In this document: piece after piece, positions 1 through 11,506 of the stretch
Numbering within the stretch: the stretch's first letter is position 1
How the letters are laid out: every line of letters starts with the position of its first letter
DNA from: Micromonospora ureilytica
GTDB taxonomy: Bacteria > Actinomycetota > Actinomycetes > Mycobacteriales > Micromonosporaceae
Assembly (NCBI RefSeq): GCF_015751765.1
Contig: NZ_JADOTX010000001.1
Span: forward strand, 558,001-622,000
DNA: 64,000 bases
Direction of reading: 5' to 3'
The notes under the pieces: model-generated
The model's input: only the letters and a program-made list of their open reading frames with translations
The model's database searches: none
Told to the model about the DNA's origin: nothing
Made by a program: the position numbers and the translations under genes

Positions 1-73
1 GGAGTTGGCCAGCCGACTGCGTCACTCCGGGCTGGCGGCGAACGCCCAGCACCGCGACCTGGGGCGGGAATGA
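1..73 (+). CDS. rapZ: RapZ C-terminal end (partial)
   Basis: The reading frame entering from the left edge ends at a TGA at 71-73 and encodes a tail ending in AQHRDLGRE, which resembles the C-terminus of RapZ, the P-loop nucleotide-binding regulator encoded next to yvcK and whiA in actinobacteria and firmicutes. The stop overlaps the yvcK start as ATGA (70-73), so the two genes are probably translationally coupled. Only 23 codons are visible, so the identification rests on gene order plus this short tail. Confidence 0.75.
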   Translation, partial: ELASRLRHSGLAANAQHRDLGRE

Positions 74-1137
74 CGGCCCGGCGGGTGGTGGCGTTCGGCG
101 GCGGGCACGGGCTGTCCGCCTCGTTGCGGGCGCTGCGCCACTGCGCTCCCGAACTCGACCTCGACATCACAGCGGTGGTGACTGTGGGTGACGACGGCGG
201 CTCCAGTGGTCGGCTGCGGGCCGAGCGGGGTGGCCTGCCGCCGGGAGATCTGCGCCAGGCGCTTGTGGCGTTGGCCGGGGATCACCCGGCCACCCGGCGC
301 AGCGCCGGGCTGTTCCAGCACCGCTTCGCCGCCGTACCGGTGGGCGTACCCCGATCGGGGGCGACCGACAGGAGCCCGGCGGCGGGCGACGACCCGGACC
401 GGGACGGCGCGGCCCCGCGCGGCACCGACGGGGCGTCGGCCGGCACCGACGGTCTGACCGGGCACGCGGTGGGCAACCTGGTGCTCTGCGGCCTCATGGA
501 GCTGCTCGGCGACCCGGTGGCCGCGCTGGAGCACGCCGGCGCGATGCTCGGCGCCGTCGGCCGGGTGTTGCCGATGTCCCGCCAACCGGTCGGCATCGAG
601 GCTCGGGTACGCGGCGTCGACCCGGCCGCCCCCGACGAGGTGCGTACGGTGAGTGGCCAGCACCAGGTGGCCGTCACGACCGGGCGGGTCGAGTCGCTGC
701 GGCTCACCCCGAGCGCCCCACCGGCCTGTGCCGAGGCCATCGAGGCGATCCGGGCAGCCGATTGGTTGATCTTCGGGCCGGGCAGCTGGTACACGAGTGT
801 GCTTCCGCACCTGCTGGTGCCGCAGTTGGCCGACGCGATCGTGTCCACCTCGGCGCGGCGGTTGGTCACGCTGAACCTCGCCGCGGAGAAGGAAACCCTC
901 GGGCTTTCGGTCGCCGACCATCTCGCGGCCCTGCACTGGTACCTGCCCGAGCTCAAGGTGGATCTTGTGCTCGCCGATGCCAAGGCGGTGGGTGACCCCG
1001 AACCGGTCGAACGTGCGGCAGAATCGCTGGGTGCCCGCCTGGTCCTCGCCCCCGTCGCCGTTGTCGACGGGACTCCCCGCCATGATCCGGCTGCCCTGGG
1101 CGCCGCGCTGGTGCCTGTACTGGGTGCCGATCGTTAG
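70..1137 (+). CDS. yvcK: YvcK family UDP-sugar-binding regulator (gluconeogenesis factor)
   Basis: This 355-residue protein belongs to the YvcK/CofD-like family, which binds UDP-N-acetylglucosamine and affects cell-wall and central carbon metabolism. The nucleotide-binding glycine motif GGGHGLSASL starts at residue 10 and the family motif VGDDGGSSGRLR lies around residues 39-50. Residues roughly 95-135 form a low-complexity Gly/Asp/Ala insert before the conserved GHAVGNL segment, longer than in typical members. The gene sits in the usual rapZ-yvcK-whiA order, overlaps rapZ by four bases, and precedes whiA by 54 bp. Confidence 0.95.
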   Translation: MTARRVVAFGGGHGLSASLRALRHCAPELDLDITAVVTVGDDGGSSGRLRAERGGLPPGDLRQALVALAGDHPATRRSAGLFQHRFAAVPVGVPRSGATDRSPAAGDDPDRDGAAPRGTDGASAGTDGLTGHAVGNLVLCGLMELLGDPVAALEHAGAMLGAVGRVLPMSRQPVGIEARVRGVDPAAPDEVRTVSGQHQVAVTTGRVESLRLTPSAPPACAEAIEAIRAADWLIFGPGSWYTSVLPHLLVPQLADAIVSTSARRLVTLNLAAEKETLGLSVADHLAALHWYLPELKVDLVLADAKAVGDPEPVERAAESLGARLVLAPVAVVDGTPRHDPAALGAALVPVLGADR

Positions 1138-1191
1138 ACACGTACGTAATCTCCGGCGACACGCCGGAACAGGTCCGTGAGGGGACGCACA

Positions 1192-2172
1192 ATGGCGATG
1201 ACGGCCGCGGTCAAGGACGAGCTGAGTCGGGTCGACGTGCCCAAGCCCTGCTGCCGACGGGCGGAGATGGCCGCTTTGCTGCGCTTCGCCGGCGGGCTGC
1301 ACATCGTCTCCGGCCGGGTGGTGGTGGAGGCTGAACTGGACACCGGGGCGGTGGCCCGGCGGCTGCGCCGAGAGATCGCCGAGGTCTACGGCTACCCCAG
1401 CGAGATCCACGTGCTGGCCTCCGGAGGGCTGCGCAAGGGCAGCCATTTCATCGTGCGGGTGGTCAAGGACGGCGAGGCCCTCGCGCGGCAGACCGGCCTG
1501 CTCGACGTGCGGGGTCGCCCGGTGCGAGGGCTGCCCCCGCACGTGGTGGCGGCGAACGTCTGCTGCGCGGTCTCCGCGTGGCGGGGCGCGTTCATGGCCC
1601 ACGGCTCGCTCACCGAGCCCGGCCGCTCCAGCGCGCTGGAGATCACCTGCCCGGGGCCGGAGTCGGCGTTGGCGCTGGTCGGCGCGGCCCGCCGCATCGG
1701 CATCACCGCGAAGAACCGCGAGGTACGCGGGGTGGACCGGGTGGTCGTCAAGGACGGTGACGCGATCGCCGCGCTGCTCACCCGGATCGGCGCGCACTCG
1801 AGCGTGCTGGCCTGGGAGGAGCGTCGGGTACGCCGCGAGGTGCGGGCCACCGCCAACCGGCTCGCCAACTTCGACGACGCCAACCTGCGCCGTTCGGCGC
1901 GGGCGGCGGTCGCCGCCGCCGCCCGGGTCACCCGCGCGCTGGAGATCCTCGCCGACGAGGCGCCCAACCACCTGACCGACGCCGGGCGGCTGCGCCTGGA
2001 GCACCGGCAGGCGTCGCTGGAGGAGTTGGGGGCCCTGGCCGACCCCCCGCTGACCAAGGACGCCATCGCGGGGCGGATCCGCCGGCTCCTGGCGCTGGCC
2101 GACAAGCGGGCCCGCGACCTCGGCATCCCGGATACGGAAGCAGCCGTCACGCCCGACATGCTCGTGGTCTGA
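1192..2172 (+). CDS. whiA: DNA-binding protein WhiA
   Basis: WhiA is a sporulation and cell-division regulator built from a degenerate LAGLIDADG homing-endonuclease domain and a C-terminal helix-turn-helix that binds DNA; in Streptomyces it works with WhiB. The 326-residue protein starts [14 protein letters not shown], the family's usual beginning. A GTG 15 bases upstream is also in frame, but GAGGGG at 1179-1184 is well placed for the ATG at 1192. The HTH lies near residues 275-305 ([16 protein letters not shown]). Order and strand match other actinomycetes. Confidence 0.95.
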   Translation: MAMTAAVKDELSRVDVPKPCCRRAEMAALLRFAGGLHIVSGRVVVEAELDTGAVARRLRREIAEVYGYPSEIHVLASGGLRKGSHFIVRVVKDGEALARQTGLLDVRGRPVRGLPPHVVAANVCCAVSAWRGAFMAHGSLTEPGRSSALEITCPGPESALALVGAARRIGITAKNREVRGVDRVVVKDGDAIAALLTRIGAHSSVLAWEERRVRREVRATANRLANFDDANLRRSARAAVAAAARVTRALEILADEAPNHLTDAGRLRLEHRQASLEELGALADPPLTKDAIAGRIRRLLALADKRARDLGIPDTEAAVTPDMLVV

Positions 2173-2346
2173 TAGGACGGTGGGGCCGCACGGTGCGCCC
2201 GGGAGCACGACCCGGCGCAGCGTGGTCTCGCACGCTCGGATAGGGTCGCTGAGTACGGCAAGGGGGCCGACACCGGCACTTCTCGTCGTGCCCACCGCCT
2301 CGGGGCGGTCAGGTCCTCAGACCGCGCGGCGGGGTGGCCGAGTTGA

Positions 2347-3444
<1,098 letters not shown>

Positions 3445-3496
3445 GCGCGAGGAGTGAGCTTGCGAGCCCCGCAGTCGCGAACGGAAGGCTAGCTCT

Positions 3497-4699
3497 GTGA
3501 GTGCCCTCCGGACCCTCGACGACCTGCTCGCCGAGGGGGTGTCGGGTCGGCGCGTGCTGGTGCGCGCCGACCTGAACGTCCCACTCGACAAGCAGACCGG
3601 TGCCATCACTGATGACGGCCGGATCCGCGCGGTGCTGCCGACCCTCGGCGCGCTGGTCGAGGCCGGCGCGAAGGTGGTCGTCTGCTCGCACCTGGGCCGC
3701 CCGAAGGGCGCTCCGGACCCGCAGTTCAGCCTGGGCCCGGTCGCCGGGCGGCTCGGTGAGCTGCTCGGCGCGCCTGTGCACTTCGCCACCGACACCGTTG
3801 GTGATTCCGCCCGCTCCACCGTGGCCGGCCTGGCCGACGGCCAGGTCGCCCTCCTGGAGAACCTGCGCTTCAACGCCGGTGAGACCAGCAAGGACGAGGC
3901 CGAGCGCGGTGCCTTCGCCGACCAGCTCGCCGCGTTCGGCGACGCGTACGTGGACGACGCGTTCGGTGCCGTGCACCGCAAGCACGCCAGCGTCTTCGAC
4001 GTGCCGGCCCGGTTGCCGCACGTCGCGGGCCGGCTGGTGCTGCGTGAGGTCGAGGTCCTCTCCAAGCTCACCGCTGACCCGGCGCGCCCGTACGTGGTGG
4101 TGCTCGGTGGGTCGAAGGTGTCCGACAAGCTCGCCGTGATCGAGGCTCTGCTGCCCACTGTCGACCGGCTGCTCATCGGTGGCGGGATGTGCTTCACCTT
4201 CCTCAAGGCCCAGGGCCTGGAGGTGGGCACCTCGCTGCTGGAGAAGGACATGGTCGAGACCTGCCGTAACCTGCTGGAGCGGTCCGGCGGCAAGATCATG
4301 CTCCCGGTCGACGTGGTGGTCGCGGACGCGTTCGCTCCGGACGCGGCGCACGACACGGTCCGGGTCGACGGCATCCCGAGCCACCGGCTCGGCCTGGATG
4401 TCGGTCCGGACACGGTGGCCGGCTTCAGCGCCGCGCTGTCCCAGGCGAAGACGATCTTCTGGAACGGCCCGATGGGCGTGTTCGAGATGCCGGCGTTCGC
4501 GGCGGGCACCCGGGGGATCGCCGAGGCGATCACCAAGGCCGACGCGTTCAGCGTCGTCGGCGGCGGCGACAGTGCGGCGGCCGTCCGTGCCCTGGGTCTG
4601 GACGAATCGTCCTTCGGGCACATCTCCACCGGTGGTGGCGCCTCCCTGGAATACCTTGAGGGCAAGACCCTCCCCGGCATCGCGGCCCTGGAGAACTGA
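3497..4699 (+). CDS. pgk: Phosphoglycerate kinase
   Basis: Transfers phosphate from 1,3-bisphosphoglycerate to ADP in the cytosol. The 400-residue length is standard. Visible family motifs are [11 protein letters not shown] near the N-terminus, [18 protein letters not shown] and the C-terminal GGGDSAAAV nucleotide-binding loop. GTG start at 3497 with GGAAGG at 3483-3488. It lies 52 bp after gap, and its TGA is immediately followed by the tpiA ATG, consistent with one transcript. Confidence 0.97.
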   Translation: MSALRTLDDLLAEGVSGRRVLVRADLNVPLDKQTGAITDDGRIRAVLPTLGALVEAGAKVVVCSHLGRPKGAPDPQFSLGPVAGRLGELLGAPVHFATDTVGDSARSTVAGLADGQVALLENLRFNAGETSKDEAERGAFADQLAAFGDAYVDDAFGAVHRKHASVFDVPARLPHVAGRLVLREVEVLSKLTADPARPYVVVLGGSKVSDKLAVIEALLPTVDRLLIGGGMCFTFLKAQGLEVGTSLLEKDMVETCRNLLERSGGKIMLPVDVVVADAFAPDAAHDTVRVDGIPSHRLGLDVGPDTVAGFSAALSQAKTIFWNGPMGVFEMPAFAAGTRGIAEAITKADAFSVVGGGDSAAAVRALGLDESSFGHISTGGGASLEYLEGKTLPGIAALEN

Positions 4700-5491
4700 A
4701 TGTCGAGCACGACCCGCCGGCCGTTGATGGCCGGCAACTGGAAGATGAACCTCAACCACCTCGAGGCCAACCTGCTGGTGCAGAAGCTGGCGGCGAGCCT
4801 CACCGAGAAGCAGCTCACCGCCGTCGAGACTGTCGTGTTGCCGCCCTTCACCGACCTGCGGACCGTGCAGACCGCGGTGGACGGCGACAAGCTGCTCATC
4901 GGCTACGGCGCGCAGGACCTCTCCCCGCACGCGTCCGGCGCGTACACCGGGGACATCTCCGGGCCGATGCTGGCGAAGCTCGGCTGCACGTACGTGGTGG
5001 TCGGGCACTCCGAGCGGCGGGCCTACCACAACGAGGACGACGCGCTGGTCAACGCCAAGGTCAAGGCGGCGCTGACGCACGGCCTGACGCCGATCCTCTG
5101 CGTGGGGGAGGGGCTGGACATCCGCGAGCAGGGCACCCATGTGGCGCACTGCTCCGACCAGCTCGACGGGGGCCTCGCCGGGCTCACCGCCGAGCAGGTG
5201 CGGCAGGTCGTGATCGCGTACGAGCCGGTCTGGGCGATCGGCACGGGCAAGACCGCGACCCCGGACGACGCCCAGGAGGTCTGTGGGGCGGTGCGTCAGC
5301 GGCTGGCGGAACGCTTCGACCAGGAGACCGCCGACCAGGTTCGGGTCCTCTACGGCGGCTCGGTCAAGGCGTCCAACATCGCCTCGATCATGGGCCAGGC
5401 GGACGTGGACGGGGGCCTGGTGGGGGGCGCCAGCCTGGACGCGGAGGAATTCGCTCAGATCTGCCGGTTCCCGGAGCACCTCGCCCGCTGA
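4700..5491 (+). CDS. tpiA: Triosephosphate isomerase
   Basis: Interconverts dihydroxyacetone phosphate and glyceraldehyde-3-phosphate. The 263-residue protein has the substrate-binding GNWKMN at residues 10-15, the electrophilic histidine in VVGHSERR, the catalytic glutamate in [11 protein letters not shown] with the flexible loop, and the phosphate-binding [10 protein letters not shown] at 4700 follows the pgk stop with no gap, so translation is probably coupled. Confidence 0.97.
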   Translation: MSSTTRRPLMAGNWKMNLNHLEANLLVQKLAASLTEKQLTAVETVVLPPFTDLRTVQTAVDGDKLLIGYGAQDLSPHASGAYTGDISGPMLAKLGCTYVVVGHSERRAYHNEDDALVNAKVKAALTHGLTPILCVGEGLDIREQGTHVAHCSDQLDGGLAGLTAEQVRQVVIAYEPVWAIGTGKTATPDDAQEVCGAVRQRLAERFDQETADQVRVLYGGSVKASNIASIMGQADVDGGLVGGASLDAEEFAQICRFPEHLAR

Positions 5492-5587
5492 TCGCTCGGT
5501 ATCCTTGACACCGCCCGTCCGCCGGTCGGTGCCGCCGTGCCCGATCAGACCGGGCGAGGATCGCTACGAGAGGAACTGACCCCAGCC

Positions 5588-5848
5588 ATGCCGATCTGGT
5601 TCGCATACACGTTGATCGTGTTGCTGGTCATCACGAGCATTCTGCTCACCATGCTGATCTTGCTGCACCGCGGCAAGGGCGGCGGTCTGTCGAGCATGTT
5701 CGGCGGTGGCGTCAGCTCCAGCCTCGCCGGCTCCTCGGTCGCGGAGAAAAACCTGGACCGTTACACCGTTCTGGTGAGCGTCGTCTGGTTCGCCGCGATC
5801 GTCGGGCTCGGGCTCTGGCTGCGCCTCCAAATGAACAGCGGCGCCTGA
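5588..5848 (+). CDS. secG: Preprotein translocase subunit SecG
   Basis: Small accessory subunit of the SecYEG protein-export channel. The 86-residue protein has two predicted membrane helices (about residues 2-24 and 56-78) separated by the conserved glycine-rich loop GKGGGLSSMFGGG, the SecG signature. An in-frame start 51 bases upstream would add 17 polar residues before the first helix; the ATG at 5588 gives the family's usual N-terminus. Its usual actinobacterial position is just after tpiA, as here. Confidence 0.93.
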   Translation: MPIWFAYTLIVLLVITSILLTMLILLHRGKGGGLSSMFGGGVSSSLAGSSVAEKNLDRYTVLVSVVWFAAIVGLGLWLRLQMNSGA

Positions 5849-5871
5849 GCAGGCTCAGTAAGTCGTACAAT

Positions 5872-5911
5872 CTGCGCGCGGTTCGTCACTCGACGGGCCG
5901 CGCGCAGGCTT
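5872..5911 (+). terminator. Intrinsic terminator after secG
   Basis: CTGCGCGCGG (5872-5881) pairs with CCGCGCGCAG (5898-5907) across a 16-base loop, followed by GCTTTT. A perfect 10-bp GC stem with a short T run fits a rho-independent terminator closing the gap-secG transcript. Confidence 0.8.
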
Positions 5912-5988
5912 TTCTCCGCTGCACCGCGTCGCCCGCCGCTCCACCCCCGAAGACGGCGGGTCCCCTCCGACGACAGGAGCGAGCAGCC

Positions 5989-6330
5989 GTGCCGAGTGGC
6001 AACGTTATCCGGGGAGCCCGGGTCGGGTCCGCACCCATGCGCCCGGACGAGCGGCACCAACCCGCCCCCCGACAGGACGTCACCTACTGGTGCCGTAACG
6101 ACCACCGGGTCGACATCCGGATCGCCGCGGACGTCGAGCCGCCACCCCTGTGGGACTGCCCCCGCTGCGGCCTGCCCGCCGGCCGGGACGCCGAGAACCC
6201 GCCGGGCCGGGTCCGCGCCGAACCGTACAAGAGCCACCTGGCGTACGTGAAGGAGCGGCGCACCGCCGAGGAGGGGGAGGCTCTGCTCGCCGAGGCGCTC
6301 GCCGCACTACGCCGTCGACGCGGCGAGTAG
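5989..6330 (+). CDS. rbpA: RNA polymerase-binding protein RbpA
   Basis: Actinobacterial general transcription factor that binds RNA polymerase and group 1 sigma factors and stabilises the open complex. The 113-residue protein has the family layout: basic N-terminal tail (GNVIRGARVGS), a zinc-ribbon-like core with YWC and DCPRCG cysteines, then a basic linker and C-terminal sigma-interaction helix (AYVKERRTAEEGEALLAEAL). GTG start at 5989 after AGGAGCGAG. It converges with pgl, with only 17 bp between the stops. Confidence 0.94.
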   Translation: MPSGNVIRGARVGSAPMRPDERHQPAPRQDVTYWCRNDHRVDIRIAADVEPPPLWDCPRCGLPAGRDAENPPGRVRAEPYKSHLAYVKERRTAEEGEALLAEALAALRRRRGE

Positions 6331-6347
6331 CGGGCTGCTCCTCGCGC

Positions 6348-7118
6348 TCAGCGCAGGCTGCGCAGTCGGGCGGGTACGTCGGCTGCCGCCGTCCGGTCCA
6401 ACAGCCAGCGGGTGCGGCCCACGCCGCGCACACCGGCGGCCGGCAACTGCACCGGCCCGGCGCCGGCCAACGCCATACCCACCGCGCGAGCCTTGTCGGC
6501 GCCGGCGGCCACCAGCCAGACCTCCTCGGCGGTGTTGATCGCCGGCAGGGTGAGGGTGGTCCGCGTCGGCGGCGGCTTGGGGCTGCCCCGCACCGCGCTG
6601 ACCGGCCTGGTCTCGTAGCCGACCGGGTGCTCGGGGAAGACCGACGCCACGTGGCCGTCCTCGCCGACGCCCAGCATCAGCACGTCGAAGTGCGGCAGTG
6701 TGGCGTGCCCGGGCCGGGCGGCGCGTGCCAACTCGTCCGCGTACGCGGCGGCCGCCGCCTCGGGGTCGTTGCCGGCCGGGCCGTCCGAGGCTGGCATCGC
6801 GTGCACCCGGGCCGGGTCCAGCGGCACCGCGTCCAGGAGGGCGGCGCGGGCCTGGGTCTCGTTGCGGTCCGGATCCCCGGCGGGCAGGAACCGTTCGTCG
6901 CCCCACCACACGTCGACCCGGGACCAGTCCACCGCGTCGCGGGCCGGCAGCGTCGCCACCGCCCGGTACACGGCCGCGGCGACCCGCCCTCCGGTGAGCA
7001 CCACCGAGGCTTCGCCCCGATCGGCCTGGGCGTCGAGCAGCTTCACCAGCAACCGGGCTGCCACGGCCTGCGCCAACAGGTCGGCGTCGGCGTGGACGGC
7101 GACACTCGCCTCACTCAT
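6348..7118 (-). CDS. pgl: 6-phosphogluconolactonase
   Basis: Hydrolyses 6-phosphogluconolactone in the oxidative pentose phosphate pathway. The 256-residue SugarP isomerase-fold protein shows VVLTGG near residue 40, WWGDERFLP (phosphate-loop region), NETQARAALLD and the catalytic-region MLGVGEDGHVASVFP. Last gene of the tkt-tal-pgi-zwf-opcA-pgl operon, 144 bp after opcA with a strong hairpin in the gap, so its level may be set separately from the upstream genes. Confidence 0.93.
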   Translation of the reverse strand: MSEASVAVHADADLLAQAVAARLLVKLLDAQADRGEASVVLTGGRVAAAVYRAVATLPARDAVDWSRVDVWWGDERFLPAGDPDRNETQARAALLDAVPLDPARVHAMPASDGPAGNDPEAAAAAYADELARAARPGHATLPHFDVLMLGVGEDGHVASVFPEHPVGYETRPVSAVRGSPKPPPTRTTLTLPAINTAEEVWLVAAGADKARAVGMALAGAGPVQLPAAGVRGVGRTRWLLDRTAAADVPARLRSLR

Positions 7119-7211
7119 GGTTGCGCCTTCGTTTCCCGACCGCGAGGCGGTCGCTGTCGTGCCCGGGGCGGTGTGCCCGAGGTGGTTGGGGCGGAAACCC
7201 CGGAGATTGCG

Positions 7212-7241
7212 GGGCAGGGCCGGTGCGTACCGGCCCTGCCC
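7212..7241 (-). terminator. Strong hairpin between opcA and pgl
   Basis: A perfect 13-bp inverted repeat, GGGCAGGGCCGGT (7212-7224) and ACCGGCCCTGCCC (7229-7241), with a GCGT tetraloop lies between the opcA stop and the pgl start. There is no clear T run, so it may be a partial or factor-dependent terminator or a stability element rather than a full stop. Confidence 0.55.
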
Positions 7242-7262
7242 GACGTCCTGCCCCGGCTGGGC

Positions 7263-8279
7263 TCAGCCCTCGCCGCTCGTGCCAGTGTGCGCGGTGACCC
7301 CGGCCTCGGCGCGCTGCGCGGTGGCCGGATCCTTCCAGACGTGGACTCGCTGCGGAGGGCGCTGGTCCAGCCCTCGCAGCCCCGCCGTCGCACCCAACGC
7401 CTCCGCGTACACCTGGTCGGCGTCCAGACGCCGTAGCTCCTCGGCCAGCTCGTCGCCGAGCGGGCGACGGACCAGCGGCAGGGCCCGGTCGTCCTGGCCG
7501 GTCCGCCGGAACACGGCCATGCTGTCCTCGCGGGTCAGCGTCAGCTGGTCGCCGTTGGCGCAGCTGAGCTGCACCTCCCGCATCCGAGGGAACTCGTTGC
7601 TGTCCACCCGGCGTGGGGTGATGCCGAGCCGGCTGGACAGCCAACCCGCCATCAGCGCCGCCGTCGGGTCGGTCGGCGGCGCGACGATTGTCGCCTCGGT
7701 GACCCGGTCGCTCGTGGTGTCGAACGCCCCGGCGACCAGGGTGCGCCACGGGGTGATCCGGGTCCACGCCAGGTCGGTGTCGCCAGGGGCGTAGTCCCGG
7801 GCACGCTGCCGCAGCGCCTCCACCGGGTCGGCGGCCTGCGCGGAGTCGGTGATCCTCCGGTCGGCCACCACCCCGAGGAAGTCGGTGGCGATCTCCGCCG
7901 GCGGCTCGCCGTGCCACCAGGTGACCACCGGCACGTCGGGAACGAGCAGCGGCATCACCACCGACTCGGCGTGCAGGGACAGCCGGCCGTACATCCGGGT
8001 GACCACCGCCTCGCACGGGCCGAGCCGCCCACCGACGACGATCTCCGCGTCCAGGCGGTTGCGGTCCCGTTCGATCTCCGAGCGCACCACCACCACGAGC
8101 CGGCACGGGTGGGCGGCCGCGGCGATCGTCGCCGCCGCCTCCGCCTCCCGGACCCGCTTCTCGTCCACGACCACGATGAGGGTGAGCGCCATGCCGCTGG
8201 CGACCCCACCGGCGCTGCGCCGCTCGGCGGCGAGCGCCTTGACCACCTCGTTGCCGGTGGTGTCCCACAGCCCGATCAT
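7263..8279 (-). CDS. opcA: Glucose-6-phosphate dehydrogenase assembly protein OpcA
   Basis: OpcA is an allosteric partner needed for activity or assembly of actinobacterial and cyanobacterial glucose-6-phosphate dehydrogenase. The 338-residue protein starts [16 protein letters not shown], a typical OpcA beginning, and contains [12 protein letters not shown] and [16 protein letters not shown], which I recognise as conserved family segments. The ATG at 8279 overlaps the zwf stop as ATGA; an upstream in-frame start would add 20 residues inside zwf. Position directly after zwf supports the assignment. Confidence 0.94.
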   Translation of the reverse strand: MIGLWDTTGNEVVKALAAERRSAGGVASGMALTLIVVVDEKRVREAEAAATIAAAAHPCRLVVVVRSEIERDRNRLDAEIVVGGRLGPCEAVVTRMYGRLSLHAESVVMPLLVPDVPVVTWWHGEPPAEIATDFLGVVADRRITDSAQAADPVEALRQRARDYAPGDTDLAWTRITPWRTLVAGAFDTTSDRVTEATIVAPPTDPTAALMAGWLSSRLGITPRRVDSNEFPRMREVQLSCANGDQLTLTREDSMAVFRRTGQDDRALPLVRRPLGDELAEELRRLDADQVYAEALGATAGLRGLDQRPPQRVHVWKDPATAQRAEAGVTAHTGTSGEG

Positions 8280-9790
8280 GCTCTTCTCCAGGCGCGGCCC
8301 TCGCGGGCCAGCATCTCGTCGGAGGCCCGTGGGCCCCACTCCCCGGCCCGGTACGGCTCCGGGGTGGTGCCCTCCCAGGCGTGCTCCAGCGGATCGATCA
8401 CCTGCCAGCTCTGCTCGACCTCGGCCGCGTCCGGGAACAGGGTGCGATCGCCGATCAGCACGTCCAGGACCAGACGTTCGTACGCCTCGGGGCTGGACTC
8501 GGTGAACGCCTCGCCGTACTGGAAGTCCATCGCGATGTCGCGGACCTCCATGGTCGTGCCCGGCACCTTCGAGCCGAACTTGAGCACCACACCCTCGTCC
8601 GGCTGCACCCGGATGACCAGCTGGTTGTTGCCCAGCGACTCCATGTCGGCGTCGTTGAACGGCAGGTGCGGCGCCTTCTTGAACATGATGGCGACCTCGG
8701 TGACCCGCCGGGGCAGCCGCTTGCCGGCCCGGATGTAGAACGGCACCTCCGCCCAGCGGCGGTTCTGGATGCCCAGCCGCACCGCCACGTACGTCTCCGT
8801 GGTGGAGTCGGTGGGGACGTCCCGTTCATCCAGGTAACCGACAGCGCGTTCGCCGCCGACCCAACCGGGCAGGTACTGGCCGCGGACAGTGTCCCGGGTG
8901 ACGTCCTTGGGCAGGGTGATGGCCTTGAGCACCTTCAGCTTCTCGGTCCGGATCTCGTCGGCGTCGAAGCTGGTCGGCTCCTCCATCGCCACCAGGGCGA
9001 GAAGTTGCAGGAGGTGGTTCTGCAACACGTCGCGGGCGGTGCCGACGGTGTCGTAGAAGCCGGCGCGGGTGCCGATGCCGACGTCCTCCGCCATGGTGAT
9101 CTGCACCGAGTCGACGTACTTGGAGTTCCACAGCGGCTCGAACAGGTTGTTGGCGAACCGCAGGGCGAGGATGTTCTGAACCGTCTCCTTGCCCAGGTAG
9201 TGGTCGATCCGGAAGACGTCCTGCCGGGTGAACACGTCGTCGACGAGGTCGTTGAGCGCCTTCGCCGACGGCAGGTCGTTGCCGAACGGCTTCTCCACCA
9301 CGACCCGGCGCCAACCGCCGGACTTGTCGTTGTCGGCCATTCCGGTGCGGGCCAACTGCTTGAGCACGACCGGGAACGCCGCCGGCGGGATGGAGAAGTA
9401 GAACGCCGCGTTGCCGGTGATGCCGTGGGTCTGGCGCAGATCGTCAAGCGTCGAGGCGAGCTGGTCGAAGGCGGCGTCGTCGTCGAACGACCCACCGACG
9501 AACTTGATGTTGCCGGCCAGCCGCGCCCACACCTCGTCCCGCCACGGGGTGCGGGCGTGCTTGCGAGCAGCCTCGCAGGCCAACGTCTCGAAGTCGCCGT
9601 CGCCCCAGTCGCGGCGCGCGAAGCCGAGCACCACGAAGCCCGGCGGCAGCAGCCCCCGGTTGGCCAGGTCGTAGACCGCGGGGAGCAGCTTCTTGCGGGC
9701 CAGGTCCCCGGTCACCCCGAAGATCACCAGAGCGCAGGGCTCGGGGATCCGGGGCAACCGGCGGTCCTGCGGGTCGCGCAGCGGGTTCAC
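8276..9790 (-). CDS. zwf: Glucose-6-phosphate 1-dehydrogenase
   Basis: Oxidises glucose-6-phosphate with NADP+ to 6-phosphogluconolactone, the entry step of the oxidative pentose phosphate pathway. It shows [21 protein letters not shown] (coenzyme site), the active-site RIDHYLGKE and an [12 protein letters not shown] segment. GTG at 9790 is preferred: AGGAGG at 9801-9806 lies ten bases upstream and the product begins [14 protein letters not shown] as in homologues. An alternative GTG at 9838 overlaps the pgi stop as GTGA and would add 16 residues. Confidence 0.95.
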   Translation of the reverse strand: MNPLRDPQDRRLPRIPEPCALVIFGVTGDLARKKLLPAVYDLANRGLLPPGFVVLGFARRDWGDGDFETLACEAARKHARTPWRDEVWARLAGNIKFVGGSFDDDAAFDQLASTLDDLRQTHGITGNAAFYFSIPPAAFPVVLKQLARTGMADNDKSGGWRRVVVEKPFGNDLPSAKALNDLVDDVFTRQDVFRIDHYLGKETVQNILALRFANNLFEPLWNSKYVDSVQITMAEDVGIGTRAGFYDTVGTARDVLQNHLLQLLALVAMEEPTSFDADEIRTEKLKVLKAITLPKDVTRDTVRGQYLPGWVGGERAVGYLDERDVPTDSTTETYVAVRLGIQNRRWAEVPFYIRAGKRLPRRVTEVAIMFKKAPHLPFNDADMESLGNNQLVIRVQPDEGVVLKFGSKVPGTTMEVRDIAMDFQYGEAFTESSPEAYERLVLDVLIGDRTLFPDAAEVEQSWQVIDPLEHAWEGTTPEPYRAGEWGPRASDEMLAREGRAWRRA

Positions 9791-9834
9791 CGAGCCACCA
9801 CCTCCTCGATCCGCTTCACTCACGTCGTCCATCC

Positions 9835-11484
9835 TCACGCCCGCAGATCACCTGCCGCGTCCAGTAGTTGGGCGACACCGGCGGCCCGGTCGGTCAGGTG
9901 CAAGCGCAGCAGCGGCCGCTCCCGACCGGCGAGGGCCTGCCGGTCCCCGGCGGCCTGCGCCGCCTGCAGCTCACCGAAGGTGTACGGCTTGCCCGGCACC
10001 GCCAGGTCCTCGGCGACCGCGCCGGTCACCTGGAGGTAGCTGCCCACCTGCGGACCGCCCTTGTGGTACTGGCCGGTCGAGTGCAGGAACCGCGGACCCC
10101 AGCCGAAGGTGACCGGCCGCCCGCCCGCCTGGGCCAGCAGCGGCCGCAGTCGGGCCGCGTCGGCGTCGGCGAACCGATCGAGGTACGCCATCACCGCGAG
10201 GTAACCGTCGTCGCCCAGCCCGTCGAGCAGCCAGCGCAGCACGCCGGCGAGGTCCCCGGGGGCGCCCTGCGGGGCGTACACCTCGATCGCGCCCTCGGTG
10301 AACGACGGCGTCTCCGCCGGCAGGCCCGAGGCCAGGATCTTGTTGGTGTTCTCCTTGGACTCGGTGACGTTCGGCTGGTTGAACGGGTCGATGCCGAGCA
10401 CCACGCCGGCCACAGCGGTGGCGTACTCCCAGGCCAGGAAGTGCGCGCCCAGCGGGCCGTTGACGGCCACGTCCGGGGCGGCGCCGCCGCCCGGCACGTC
10501 ACCCGGGGCCAGCGCGCCGCCGTAGCTGACGGTCAGCACGTCCGCGCCGGTGGCGCCGGGGCTCTGCGGAGACTCCACGACCACCGGGAGGATGCCCACC
10601 CCGGCCTTGCCTGTCGACTCGGCGATCAGCTGCTCGGCCCAGTCGCCGAGTCCGTCGATGCCGGTGCCGTCGGAGACCAGGGCGACCTTGTCCCGGGCCA
10701 GCGTGGCCGCGGCGCCCAGGGCGGCACCCAACGCCAGCGCCGGGTTGTTCTGGTCCGCGCCGAGCGACGTGGCGAGCGCGTCCGCCTGGTCGAGCAGCTC
10801 CGCGACCTCGACCCCGGCCAGCGCCGACGGCACCAGACCGAAGGCGGTCAGCGCCGAGTACCGGCCGCCGACGTTCGGGTCGGCCAGCACGGTGAACGCG
10901 CCCATCTCGGCCGCGGTGGTCTCCAGCGGCGAACCCGGGTCGGTGACGATGACGAAGTGCCGGCCGGCCTCCGCCTCGGTCATCCCGGCGTCCAGGAACG
11001 CCTGCCAGTAGGCGCGCCGGTGGCTGTCGGTCTCCACCGTCGAGCCGGACTTGCTGGCCACCACCACGACGGTGCGCTCCAGCCGGTCAGCGAGCGCCGC
11101 CCGGACCTGGCCCGGGTCGGTGGTGTCCAGCACGGTCAGCGGGCGACCCAACGTCTGGGTGATCACCTCGGGCGCGAGCGACGAGCCGCCCATGCCGGCG
11201 AGCACCACATGATCCAGGTCGGCCAGCTCCGCGGTCAGCTCGGCCAACTGCACGAGCAGCTCGCGGCTGCGCCGGTGGGTGTCCACCCAGCCCAGCCGGA
11301 TCTTCGCCTCGGCCTCGGCGTCCGGACCCCACAGGCTCGCGTCCTTGCCCGCCAGCTTGCCCGGGACGCCGGCCTTCACCAGCGCGTCCCGGGTCGAGGC
11401 GGGCGCGGCCTTGTCGACCGCGTCCGCGCCGTACACCGCGAGCCCGGCCGCTGCCTCCACCGGCCCTGCAAGAAGGTCGCTCAT
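9835..11484 (-). CDS. pgi: Glucose-6-phosphate isomerase
   Basis: Interconverts glucose-6-phosphate and fructose-6-phosphate. The 549-residue protein carries the SIS-type phosphosugar elements [10 protein letters not shown] and [12 protein letters not shown] plus the later NKILASG segment, and belongs to the actinobacterial PGI subgroup found inside pentose phosphate operons rather than the long E. coli type. ATG at 11484 begins [14 protein letters not shown]. It lies 22 bp after tal. A second unlinked pgi in the genome cannot be excluded. Confidence 0.93.
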   Translation of the reverse strand: MSDLLAGPVEAAAGLAVYGADAVDKAAPASTRDALVKAGVPGKLAGKDASLWGPDAEAEAKIRLGWVDTHRRSRELLVQLAELTAELADLDHVVLAGMGGSSLAPEVITQTLGRPLTVLDTTDPGQVRAALADRLERTVVVVASKSGSTVETDSHRRAYWQAFLDAGMTEAEAGRHFVIVTDPGSPLETTAAEMGAFTVLADPNVGGRYSALTAFGLVPSALAGVEVAELLDQADALATSLGADQNNPALALGAALGAAATLARDKVALVSDGTGIDGLGDWAEQLIAESTGKAGVGILPVVVESPQSPGATGADVLTVSYGGALAPGDVPGGGAAPDVAVNGPLGAHFLAWEYATAVAGVVLGIDPFNQPNVTESKENTNKILASGLPAETPSFTEGAIEVYAPQGAPGDLAGVLRWLLDGLGDDGYLAVMAYLDRFADADAARLRPLLAQAGGRPVTFGWGPRFLHSTGQYHKGGPQVGSYLQVTGAVAEDLAVPGKPYTFGELQAAQAAGDRQALAGRERPLLRLHLTDRAAGVAQLLDAAGDLRA

Positions 11485-11506
11485 GCCGTCACTCCGCTTC
11501 GCTCGC

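Noticed and set aside
22..2295. Very long open frame on the minus strand across yvcK and whiA
   Set aside because: It mirrors two recognisable plus-strand genes, encodes a low-complexity Arg/Gly/Pro product and is a by-product of very high third-position GC. The same applies to 2317-4899, 3419-5479 and 19748-22225 on the minus strand.
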